A DNA stretch of 6,871 bases from Bacillota bacterium (GCA_021203665.1 JAJQAT010000235.1:1-6871); one strand, 5' to 3'. Counted from the first letter of the stretch, positions 1 to 5,102 are shown. The notes: generated by a model from the sequence alone, not told the origin. Made by a program: numbers and translations.

Positions 1-73
1 AAAATAGTACATAATTGGCTGTGTTCATAATTTGTTTACTCATTCAAAAACCGTGGCCTATATACACAAAAAT

Positions 74-99
74 CGAGCGCGGAATTTGCTCCGCGCTCG
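74..99 (-). terminator. Intrinsic terminator of the zinc-ribbon/YARHG gene
   Basis: CGAGCGCGGA (74-83) pairs perfectly with TCCGCGCTCG (90-99) around a 6-base loop. On the minus strand the stem is followed by a run of five T, and it lies 10 bases beyond the stop codon of the gene ending at 109. On the plus strand it is followed by GGTTTT, so it could also stop transcription arriving from the left. Positions 1-73 show no gene or other recognisable signal. Confidence 0.9.
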
Positions 100-108
100 G
101 TTTTCATG

Positions 109-1386
109 CTATTTTCTTTCAGCCTTTAAAAGGAATTGGACATTTTTGATTTCTATGTCGTTCAAATTGCTGTCGTCATCGCTGTAATTATAATTCGGGT
201 TAAGCGAATACCACGACTTGCTTGAGAAATACTCGCTGTATTCCGCCGTCTGGAATTTTCTGCCGTGGCGGGCGTAAATCTCATTACGAGCAAGCGCAAG
301 GTCATATTTTGACATACCGCTTATATCGCTGTCCGTAAGCAGCCTTATACCCGATTCCGGCAAAACATAATCCCCGCCGTCATAATTTGTGAACGTGGTT
401 ATCTCATATATGGTGTTGCCGTTATAGGTTTCATCCGTCGGCTCCGCCGTTATAGTGTAGTACTTATTCTGCACCTGGTCGGTGGTGCTGCCCTCGGACA
501 CGTTTGCGTAATACCTGGTACCGCCGATTATAAATGTCATCAGCAGCTTACCTGTATCCGGATTTGTTATAACCTCGCTGCCGGTTGCAAGCTCGGATGT
601 AATCATGTCGGTTGTTTTTCCGCTGTCAGCCGCCTGCGCCGCCGGCACATTCACGCTTGACGCAGAGCTTGCGCTCTGCGATGAAGACGAGCTTGAGCCG
701 CTTGACGCCGAGGATGAGCCGCTGCTGCTTCCGCTCGATGATGACGTCTTGGATGAGCCGCTGCTTGAAGACGAGCCGCTTCCGCTTGACGATGAGCTTC
801 CAGAGCCGGTATTGCCTGTGGACGTCCATGATTTTGTACTCGTTTCCGAGGTATTTGAAGACGCGCTTTCATCATCCGCTGTCTCGGTTGTCATTGAAAG
901 CTCGTCGGACGGAGCCTCTGTCGGCTCCTCCGTAGACTCCGCGGGTGCTTCGGTCACCATTCCCGGCGCCGGAGTTTCGTCCACAAGTCCCTTCGGGTTT
1001 ACGTTTTGCATGATATAATAAACGCCCACTCCCGCCGCGGCTACGGCAAGCGCGCAAATCGCCGCTATCAGCATAATGCGGTTGCGCTTTTGCTTTTGAC
1101 GCTTTTCATTGCGGCGCTTCTCTATTTCCGAAAGCTGCTGCTTTTTATCCTCCATCATTTTTTGCATCTGCTTACGGCGGCGTCTTTCGTTGTTGTCGAA
1201 TATTTCATCCGTAATTTCCGGCTCCTCATTTTCGAGCCTGCTCTCGATTTCCGCGGAATCTATAACCTTTGTTTCACCGTTTACATCATCCGAAAAATCA
1301 TTATTTTCATCAGTTATTTTCGCGCCGCAAAATTCACATTCCGCCGCATCATCCGGAATTTGCGCGCCACATACTTTACATAGCAT
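109..1386 (-). CDS. Zinc-ribbon, single-pass membrane protein with Ser-rich linker and YARHG domain
   Basis: This 425-residue protein has no function I can name. The N-terminus is a small zinc ribbon with two CxxC pairs (Cys3/6 and Cys17/20). An acidic stretch (about 27-65) and a very basic, probably helical or coiled-coil segment (about 67-103) follow. A hydrophobic membrane span lies at about 104-126. The basic residues before the span predict the zinc ribbon inside the cell and the C-terminus outside. A low-complexity Ser/Gly/Thr linker covers about 162-245. The C-terminus carries a YARHG domain (about 355-420, with NEIYARHGRKF at 368-378), found in many extracellular or cell-envelope proteins of Gram-positive bacteria. 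The ATG has GGAGGG at 1395-1400, eight bases upstream. The gene is monocistronic, with its own promoter and terminator, and diverges from sigK. The domain calls are firm; the role, perhaps envelope sensing or attachment, is inference. Confidence 0.9.
   Translation of the reverse strand: MLCKVCGAQIPDDAAECEFCGAKITDENNDFSDDVNGETKVIDSAEIESRLENEEPEITDEIFDNNERRRRKQMQKMMEDKKQQLSEIEKRRNEKRQKQKRNRIMLIAAICALAVAAAGVGVYYIMQNVNPKGLVDETPAPGMVTEAPAESTEEPTEAPSDELSMTTETADDESASSNTSETSTKSWTSTGNTGSGSSSSSGSGSSSSSGSSKTSSSSGSSSGSSSASSGSSSSSSQSASSASSVNVPAAQAADSGKTTDMITSELATGSEVITNPDTGKLLMTFIIGGTRYYANVSEGSTTDQVQNKYYTITAEPTDETYNGNTIYEITTFTNYDGGDYVLPESGIRLLTDSDISGMSKYDLALARNEIYARHGRKFQTAEYSEYFSSKSWYSLNPNYNYSDDDSNLNDIEIKNVQFLLKAERK
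652..867 (-). repeat. Low-complexity serine-rich coding repeat
   Basis: This part of the zinc-ribbon/YARHG gene encodes about 72 residues that are mostly Ser, with some Gly, Thr and Ala. The DNA contains degenerate repeats built from AGC, TCG and TCA serine codons with interspersed Gly codons; on the plus strand they appear as recurring GATGAGCCGCT/GAAGACGAGCCGCT-like units. Mixed serine codons suggest selection for an extended hydrophilic spacer and not a simple recent slippage of one codon. Such tracts often vary in length between strains and are prone to assembly errors. Confidence 0.75.
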
Positions 1387-1709
1387 ATATTCTACCCTCC
1401 GATTTAAAACATTTCGTACCTATACATCTACTATTATATATTGTTCTGCATTTCAATTCAATATTAAGCGTGTTATGTTTCTGTTACAATAAAAAGACAA
1501 AATGCGCCGTTTTAATATATTTTGCCCATTTTTTGCCATTTATATAACCAAATAAGGACAGTGGGTCTTGCAATTCACCTATGTATCGGCGCATATTATA
1601 TGTAAAGGGATATTGGCGCGTAACGCTTGCGCCGTATGCCATGTTTTATCCGCCCGCAGATAAGACGGTGATTTTTTAATTCGCGGGCAGAAAGGCTGTT
1701 GAAATAGTT
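1387..1709. other. Divergent intergenic region between the YARHG gene and sigK
   Basis: The left part holds the ribosome binding site and promoter of the leftward gene. The right part must hold the sigK promoter, but I see no convincing sigma-A or SigE/SigK-type promoter. Near the sigK start there are two short inverted repeats: GGCGC (1615-1619) with GCGCC (1629-1633), and GCCCGC (1652-1657) with GCGGGC (1683-1688). The second pair ends directly before the AGAAAGG ribosome binding site of sigK (1689-1695). A 32-codon open frame (1581-1679) is also present but has no ribosome binding site. No RNA gene is recognised. Confidence 0.5.
1433..1461 (-). promoter_or_regulatory. Sigma-A-type promoter of the zinc-ribbon/YARHG gene
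   Basis: On the minus strand TTGAAT (1456-1461) and a perfect TATAAT (1433-1438) are separated by exactly 17 bases. Transcription would start near 1426, giving a 5' leader of about 40 bases before the ATG at 1386. This fits a vegetative housekeeping promoter, so the gene is probably expressed independently of sporulation. Confidence 0.8.
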
Positions 1710-2399
1710 ATGTTTTTGAACGGTATATTTTTTGAATGGATACAAACGGTGCTTATACTGGCGGGGTATGTTTCCGGCAGCGCCGCCTTTCCGAAGCCGC
1801 TTACCGCCGAGGAGGAGGCTGAATACCTGAAGCAGCTCGCGAGCGGCAGCGAGGACGCGAAAAATATACTCATAGAGCATAATTTAAGGCTTGTGGCGCA
1901 TATCGCGAAAAAGTACGCGGACGAAAAAAATCTTGAGGATTTAATTTCTATCGGCACAATCGGACTTATAAAGGGTATTAACACGTTTAATCCTCAAAAA
2001 AATTCAAAGCTTTCCGCCTATATTTCAAGATGTATTGAAAATGAGGTGCTTATGTTTATGCGCTCATCAAAAAAGCTGCAAAACGAGGTATCCATCGACG
2101 AGAGCATCGGCACCGACCGCGAGGGAAACAATATGACCTTTTCCGATATACTCACATCCGATTCGGCGGATGTGTCCGAAATCATTTCCGGCAAGCTTGA
2201 GGCTCAAAAGCTGTATTGCGCTATGAAAAGGGTATTAAGTCCAAACGAGATTAACATCCTTTGCTGGCGCTACGGATTGGGAAATCAGAAAAAGAAAACT
2301 CAAAAGGAAATAGCGAGCATCCTCGGCATAAGCCGCAGCTATGTCAGCCGAATCGAAAAGAAATGCCTTGAACGCCTTTTTGACGAGCTGAAGGAGTGA
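1710..2399 (+). CDS. sigK: RNA polymerase sporulation sigma factor SigK (pro-form)
   Basis: This 229-residue protein is the late mother-cell sigma factor that directs coat and cortex gene expression. It shows sigma-70 region 2 (about 54-118, including IEHNLRLVAHIAKKY, EDLISIGTIGLIKGI and SRCIENEVLMFMR) and a region 4 helix-turn-helix (about 178-225, TQKEIASILGISRSYVSRIEKK). No distinct region 3 is evident. The N-terminus (residues 1-19, hydrophobic) followed by YVSGSAAFPKPL matches the pro-sequence and cleavage region of Bacillus SigK, in which an intramembrane protease (SpoIVFB) releases mature protein starting at Tyr; by alignment that is Tyr20 here. The frame is intact, so there is no skin-type prophage in the gene. 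The ATG is preceded by AGAAAGG (1689-1695) at a rather long 14-base spacing. SigE is the closest alternative, but the AFPKPL segment and the region 4 sequence favour SigK. Confidence 0.93.
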   Translation: MFLNGIFFEWIQTVLILAGYVSGSAAFPKPLTAEEEAEYLKQLASGSEDAKNILIEHNLRLVAHIAKKYADEKNLEDLISIGTIGLIKGINTFNPQKNSKLSAYISRCIENEVLMFMRSSKKLQNEVSIDESIGTDREGNNMTFSDILTSDSADVSEIISGKLEAQKLYCAMKRVLSPNEINILCWRYGLGNQKKKTQKEIASILGISRSYVSRIEKKCLERLFDELKE

Positions 2400-2411
2400 C
2401 TGCCGCAACGT

Positions 2412-2444
2412 AAAACGGACTTTCACCGTGCGAAAGTCCGTTTT
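2412..2444. terminator. Bidirectional terminator hairpin between sigK and the toxin gene
   Basis: AAAACGGACTTTC (2412-2424) and GAAAGTCCGTTTT (2432-2444) form a perfect 13-bp stem around a 7-base loop. It lies 12 bases after the sigK stop codon and about 30 bases beyond the end of the convergent toxin gene. The A/T ends of the stem provide a short U-tract in both directions, so it probably ends both converging transcripts. Confidence 0.88.
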
Positions 2445-2476
2445 GTGTGATATTGAAATTCGCAGTACACTACATA

Positions 2477-2770
2477 CTATCTTTTCATATATCTTTTTAA
2501 TTCATTATAAAAATTTTCTCGGGTACCGGCATGAATTATGATTAGTGTTTCTTCGGGAGCTTCCTTGACGGAATATGCAAGCTCGTAATTGGTTTTATTG
2601 TAGTATATGTCAATACCGTAAATACCCGACAAATCACCTGTCTTTGCCTCTCCGATATATGGGTCTGTGAGCAGGTCGTCAATTTTATTTTGATACAGCC
2701 TTTTCAATTTTTTGTCTTTTAGCTTTTTCAAAAATTTTCCCGCCGGAGGTAAAATTACCAATTTAATCAT
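2477..2770 (-). CDS. Type II toxin, RelE/ParE superfamily
   Basis: This 97-residue basic protein has the size and pattern of RelE/ParE-fold toxins. A Lys-rich N-terminal helical part (about 10-34, FLKKLKDKKLKRLYQNKI) precedes DPYIGEAKTGDLSGIYGIDI (36-55), the typical loop and first core strands. Core strands follow (YYNKTNYELAYSV, 56-68), then the C-terminal HAGTRENFYNELKRY (80-94). RelE members cut mRNA on the ribosome and ParE members poison gyrase; the sequence does not decide between these. His80, Arg84, Tyr88 and Arg93 are candidate functional residues by position only. The ATG lies 2 bases after the antitoxin stop, with GGAGG at 2778-2782 inside the antitoxin gene, so the two genes are almost certainly co-translated. 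The frame is intact, which implies a working antitoxin. Confidence 0.87.
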   Translation of the reverse strand: MIKLVILPPAGKFLKKLKDKKLKRLYQNKIDDLLTDPYIGEAKTGDLSGIYGIDIYYNKTNYELAYSVKEAPEETLIIIHAGTRENFYNELKRYMKR

Positions 2771-2772
2771 GC

Positions 2773-3111
2773 TTAATCCTCCGCGCCGAAAATATCATCA
2801 TAGCTATAACAATTATCGGGGTTTTGCGCGGCTTTATCGGCATCCTCCAGCAGTCTTTTTACAGCGGGACGAATTTCGTTTCTTGCGATTTTGAACTGCC
2901 GCAGCAGCTCCCCTCCCGTATACCCCTCAGCAATCAAATCAGCCAAAATTTCCTCGTCAAACGCTCCGGTATTTTCTCTGACCGGTTTAAGAATAATTGA
3001 ATTGTTTTGGACGAAACATTCCACTTCGCTTCCGATGCCTACATTATTATAAAACTCAATCGGAATAGTAATTTGTCTTTTTTGTGATACGGCTACTCTT
3101 TTCACCTGCAT
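2773..3111 (-). CDS. AbrB/MazE/SpoVT-type antitoxin
   Basis: This 112-residue protein begins with a swapped-hairpin AbrB DNA-binding domain (about 1-47) containing the hallmark KRQITIP (11-17) followed by GIGSEVECFVQNNSIILKP (25-43). A helical middle part (about 52-96) and an acidic tail (YDDIFGAED, 104-112) follow; such C-terminal regions usually wrap around and neutralise the toxin. The start chosen is the ATG at 3111, because GGAGGTG (3117-3123) sits 5 bases upstream. An upstream TTG at 3195 would overlap the promoter and is rejected. The antitoxin-first order, the 2-base gap to the toxin and the palindromic promoter suggest an autoregulated operon. AbrB-type antitoxins are best known with MazF or VapC partners; here the partner is RelE/ParE-like. 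Confidence 0.88.
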   Translation of the reverse strand: MQVKRVAVSQKRQITIPIEFYNNVGIGSEVECFVQNNSIILKPVRENTGAFDEEILADLIAEGYTGGELLRQFKIARNEIRPAVKRLLEDADKAAQNPDNCYSYDDIFGAED

Positions 3112-3116
3112 AATAA

Positions 3117-3123
3117 CACCTCC
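3117..3123 (-). promoter_or_regulatory. Ribosome binding site that sets the antitoxin start
   Basis: The minus strand reads GGAGGTG, five bases before the ATG at 3111. It is the only good ribosome binding site in the leader, and it fixes the start 28 codons inside the longest open frame. Confidence 0.85.
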
Positions 3124-3125
3124 GT

Positions 3126-3153
3126 CTTTTCGGTTTAAATAATAACCGAAAAG
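3126..3153. repeat. Inverted repeat in the leader of the toxin-antitoxin operon
   Basis: CTTTTCGGTT (3126-3135) and AACCGAAAAG (3144-3153) are perfect 10-base inverted arms with an 8-base AT-only spacer. The repeat lies between the expected transcription start (about 3160) and the antitoxin ribosome binding site. It could be an operator for the antitoxin or a leader hairpin. It is not followed by a U-tract, so it is unlikely to be a terminator. Confidence 0.7.
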
Positions 3154-3190
3154 CTTTCTTTGTTTTATTATATCAAAGAAACAAAGAAAG
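3154..3190. repeat. Inverted repeat spanning the toxin-antitoxin promoter (probable operator)
   Basis: CTTTCTTTGTTT (3154-3165) and AAACAAAGAAAG (3179-3190) are perfect 12-base inverted arms with a 13-base spacer that contains the -10 box. The right arm also contains part of a tandem direct repeat of CAAAGAAA (3174-3181 and 3182-3189). One arm covers the expected start site and the other fills the -10/-35 spacer, so a bound repressor would block RNA polymerase. It directly abuts the neighbouring inverted repeat (3126-3153). Confidence 0.7.
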
Positions 3191-3195
3191 GTCAA
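3167..3195 (-). promoter_or_regulatory. Sigma-A promoter of the toxin-antitoxin operon
   Basis: On the minus strand TTGACC (3190-3195; five of six bases match consensus) and a perfect TATAAT (3167-3172) are separated by exactly 17 bases. The -35 box begins just 2 bases after the trmD stop codon. Such a strong promoter fits a tightly repressed toxin-antitoxin operon. Transcription would start near 3160, giving a leader of about 49 bases. Confidence 0.87.
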
Positions 3196-3197
3196 TG

Positions 3198-3926
3198 TTA
3201 AAGCTTATATTTCTTCAAAAATTCAATATCGTCCTTTGTAAGCTCTGCTTTTTCGAGCATATCGGGGCGTTTTTTTAATGTGACAATAAGTGACTGTTCC
3301 CTTTTCCACTTTTCGATATTGGCGTGATGTCCGGAAAGCAGCACATCGGGTATAGGCACTCCGTGCCATTCGGCGGGACGCGTATACTGCGGATATTCGA
3401 GAAGTCCGCCGAAATGCGACTCGTTCTCATACGACGCATTTGACGCAAGCACCCCGGGAATCAGCCGCGACACCGCGTCTATGACGGTCATAGCGGGTAT
3501 TTCACCGCCGGTAAGAACAAAATCGCCGATTGAAAGCTCCATATCGACTATTTCATCTATTACCCTTTGGTCTATCCCCTCATAGTGACCGCAAAGCAAT
3601 ATAATATGCTCCTCTTTTGACAAATCCAACGCCATGCCTTGATTGAAAACCCTGCCCTGCGGCGACATATAAATCGTCAGCGGCTTATAATCGAGTCCGC
3701 CCGCGACCGACATATACGCGTCATACACGGGCTGCGCGTTCATTATCATACCGCCGCCTCCGCTGTAAGGGTAATCGTCCGTCTTGCGGTGCTTATTTGT
3801 CGAAAAATCGCGTATATCTATAAAATTCATTTCAAGAATTTTATTCTCGCGCGCTCTGCCTATTATGCTGTCGCCCAGTACCGCCTCAAACATCTGCGGG
3901 AACAATGTGAGCACGTCGAATCTCAT
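3198..3926 (-). CDS. trmD: tRNA (guanine-37-N1)-methyltransferase TrmD
   Basis: TrmD methylates G37 next to the anticodon of several tRNAs using S-adenosylmethionine, which prevents +1 frameshifting. The 242-residue length is typical. SPOUT trefoil-knot signatures are all present: YSGGGGMIM (54-62), LCGHYEGIDQRV (111-122), SIGDFVLTGGEIPAMTVIDAV (132-152), RLIPGVL (154-160), LEYPQYTRP (176-184) and VLLSGHHANIEKW (195-207). Arg154 aligns with the catalytic Arg154 of the E. coli enzyme. Residue 169 is Glu where E. coli has catalytic Asp. The ATG overlaps the rimM stop by one base (TAATG), with GGAGG just upstream inside rimM, so translation is probably coupled. rplS, its usual downstream neighbour, is missing here. 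Confidence 0.97.
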   Translation of the reverse strand: MRFDVLTLFPQMFEAVLGDSIIGRARENKILEMNFIDIRDFSTNKHRKTDDYPYSGGGGMIMNAQPVYDAYMSVAGGLDYKPLTIYMSPQGRVFNQGMALDLSKEEHIILLCGHYEGIDQRVIDEIVDMELSIGDFVLTGGEIPAMTVIDAVSRLIPGVLASNASYENESHFGGLLEYPQYTRPAEWHGVPIPDVLLSGHHANIEKWKREQSLIVTLKKRPDMLEKAELTKDDIEFLKKYKL

Positions 3927-4435
3927 TACAAATCCTCCAAACCGTCCAATATATGCACGGTTACCTTTTTTGCCTCGATGTCGATATTAAGCACAACATC
4001 GTCAATAACGGGCAAAAGCATATTCTTCTTTCCCTCGCGCTTTACGTCGTATATATCGCTGCTGCCGGTGTTGAACACGTCGGCTATAACGCCTATTTTT
4101 TCTCCGTCCTCCGTCACCACGTCCAGTCCGATAAGGTCCGCAATATAATGCACTCCCTCGGGCAGCTCGCCAAGCATATCGCGCTCCGCGTAAAGCACGC
4201 TGTTTTTATATCTTTCAGCCTCGTTTATGTCCTTTATCTGCGCAAATTTGACTATCAGATTACCCTTTTGGTATTTAATATTCGATATGTCCAATCTTTC
4301 GTAATCCGACTTTTTCTTAATATAAACATATTCTATATCTTCAAAATCCTCCGGATAATCGGTCCATGTCACTACCTTGACATCACCCCGAAGTCCGTGC
4401 GTATTTACTATTTTTCCAACTTCAAGCAAGTCCAT
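3926..4435 (-). CDS. rimM: Ribosome maturation factor RimM
   Basis: RimM binds ribosomal protein S19 and helps assemble the head of the 30S subunit and process 16S rRNA. The 169-residue length is normal for the family. The N-terminal RimM domain (about 5-85) opens with VGKIVNTHGLRGDVKV (6-21). A PRC-barrel domain follows (about 95-168), with YIADLIGLDV (97-106), TGSSDIYDV (123-131) and LLPVIDDVVLNID (140-152). The ATG is preceded by GGAGA about seven bases upstream. The gene is separated from khpA by 86 bases containing a terminator-like hairpin and overlaps trmD by one base. Confidence 0.95.
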   Translation of the reverse strand: MDLLEVGKIVNTHGLRGDVKVVTWTDYPEDFEDIEYVYIKKKSDYERLDISNIKYQKGNLIVKFAQIKDINEAERYKNSVLYAERDMLGELPEGVHYIADLIGLDVVTEDGEKIGVIADVFNTGSSDIYDVKREGKKNMLLPVIDDVVLNIDIEAKKVTVHILDGLEDL

Positions 4436-4450
4436 AACAATCTCCGTTCC

Positions 4451-4465
4451 GCCGGGTTTGCCGGC
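4451..4465 (-). other. Small GC-rich hairpin before the rimM ribosome binding site
   Basis: GCCGG (4451-4455) and CCGGC (4461-4465) form a 5-bp stem around a 5-base loop. It stands a few bases upstream of the GGAGA of rimM. It is not followed by a U-tract. It could affect translation initiation or mRNA processing, but short stems like this also occur by chance. Confidence 0.35.
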
Positions 4466-4489
4466 TTAAAATCGTGCGCATTGCAACGT

Positions 4490-4515
4490 AAAAAGGGCTT
4501 ACATACGCAAGCCCT
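4490..4515 (-). terminator. Intrinsic terminator or attenuator between khpA and rimM
   Basis: On the minus strand AGGGCTT (4509-4515) pairs with AAGCCCT (4494-4500) around an 8-base loop, and the 3' arm runs directly into a tract of five T (4490-4494). The stem begins 6 bases after the khpA stop codon. This is the standard form of a rho-independent terminator, yet rimM and trmD follow in the same direction with no clear promoter in the gap, so partial read-through (attenuation) is likely. Confidence 0.7.
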
Positions 4516-4521
4516 CCTATC

Positions 4522-4755
4522 CTATTGTAAGATGTCAACCGCAACCTTTTTATTTTCTCTGCTTGCGGCGGCTTTGACAACAGTTCTTATAGCCTTCGCT
4601 ATTCTTCCCTGTTTGCCTATCACCTTGCCCATATCGCTTTCGGCAACCCTGAGTTCAAGCGTTACCGTTTGGTCATCGTTTATAATTTCTTTAACGTCAA
4701 CCTGTTCGGGATAATCAACAAGTGATTTGGCTATTATCTCCAATACTTCTTTCAT
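4522..4755 (-). CDS. khpA: KH-domain RNA-binding protein KhpA (YlqC)
   Basis: KhpA is a small RNA-binding protein that, in Gram-positive bacteria, partners with KhpB/EloR and influences cell division and RNA metabolism. The 77-residue product is a single KH domain with the RNA-contacting GxxG loop GKQG (47-50) inside DMGKVIGKQGRIAKAIRTVV (41-60). The start chosen is the ATG at 4755, because GGAGGG (4763-4768) lies seven bases upstream and the length matches the family. Two in-frame ATGs further upstream (4773 and 4770) overlap or abut the rpsP stop and would add six or five residues. The location between rpsP and rimM is the conserved Firmicutes position. Confidence 0.94.
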   Translation of the reverse strand: MKEVLEIIAKSLVDYPEQVDVKEIINDDQTVTLELRVAESDMGKVIGKQGRIAKAIRTVVKAAASRENKKVAVDILQ

Positions 4756-4762
4756 TAGTCTA

Positions 4763-4768
4763 CCCTCC
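4763..4768 (-). promoter_or_regulatory. Ribosome binding site that sets the khpA start
   Basis: The minus strand reads GGAGGG, seven bases before the ATG at 4755. It lies directly downstream of the two upstream ATGs (4773 and 4770), so it can serve only the internal start. Confidence 0.8.
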
Positions 4769-4772
4769 ATCA

Positions 4773-5015
4773 TTAGATAATGTTAGACTTCTTAAGAAGA
4801 GCCTTAACAGTATCTGTCGGTTGAGCACCGTTTGAAATCCACTTCTTTACAGCCTCTGCGTCAATGTTTACCGTAGCAGGGTCGGTAAGAGGATTGTATG
4901 TGCCGACTTCCTCAATAAATCTACCGTTTCTTGGGTATCTTGAATCTGCAACTACAACTCTATAAAAAGGAGCTTTCTTTGCACCCATTCTTCTTAGTCT
5001 GATTTTTACTGCCAT
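4773..5015 (-). CDS. rpsP: Small ribosomal subunit protein bS16
   Basis: S16 binds 16S rRNA early in 30S assembly and stabilises its 5' and central domains. The 80-residue protein is full length, with the diagnostic N-terminus VKIRLRRMGAKKAPFYRVVV (3-22), then ADSRYPRNGRFIEEVGTYNP (23-42) and WISNGAQPTDTV (59-70). The ATG has an excellent GGAGGTG (5023-5029) seven bases upstream. The stop codon overlaps the first upstream ATG of the khpA frame, and khpA proper starts 17 bases further on. Confidence 0.98.
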   Translation of the reverse strand: MAVKIRLRRMGAKKAPFYRVVVADSRYPRNGRFIEEVGTYNPLTDPATVNIDAEAVKKWISNGAQPTDTVKALLKKSNII

Positions 5016-5062
5016 TACGTTTCACCTCCCATAAAGCTTCATCTTTACTCAATTTATCATAA

Positions 5063-5090
5063 AGTATAAAATATATATATACATTATTAA
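5063..5090 (-). promoter_or_regulatory. Possible promoter of rpsP within the ffh-rpsP gap
   Basis: The 87-base gap between ffh and rpsP is very AT-rich. On the minus strand TTAATA (5085-5090, four of six consensus bases) and TATACT (5063-5068, five of six) are 16 bases apart. No terminator hairpin follows ffh, so rpsP is probably also reached by read-through. In such AT-rich DNA a match of this quality may be chance. Confidence 0.35.
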
Positions 5091-5102
5091 CATAATTTAA
5101 TT

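Noticed and set aside
605..1018. A 137-codon plus-strand open frame rich in Asp, Glu, Leu and Pro.
   Set aside because: It is the antisense shadow of the serine-rich part of the minus-strand YARHG gene. It has no ribosome binding site, and its composition is explained by the complement of Ser codons.
1560..1640. SigE- or SigK-type promoter for sigK, for example around CATATTAT at 1592-1599 or ATATT at 1610-1614.
   Set aside because: No pair of -35 and -10 elements matched the known consensus well enough at the right spacing, so it is not listed as a feature.
1596..1880. A minus-strand open frame across the sigK leader and 5' end.
   Set aside because: It is antisense to the conserved sigK coding sequence, and its product shows no recognisable domain.
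3154..3190. Reading the 12-base inverted repeat as a trmD terminator.
   Set aside because: The stem is very AT-rich and is followed only by CTTTTCGG on the minus strand. Its fit around the -10 box makes an operator far more likely.
3112..3195. Extended antitoxin start at a TTG (3195).
   Set aside because: The TTG is part of the -35 box, and the added 28 residues would be encoded by promoter and operator DNA. The ATG at 3111 has a strong ribosome binding site.
3639..4714. Long plus-strand open frames (3639-4148 and 3953-4714).
   Set aside because: They lie antisense to trmD, rimM and khpA, which are unmistakable conserved genes. The translations resemble no protein family I know.
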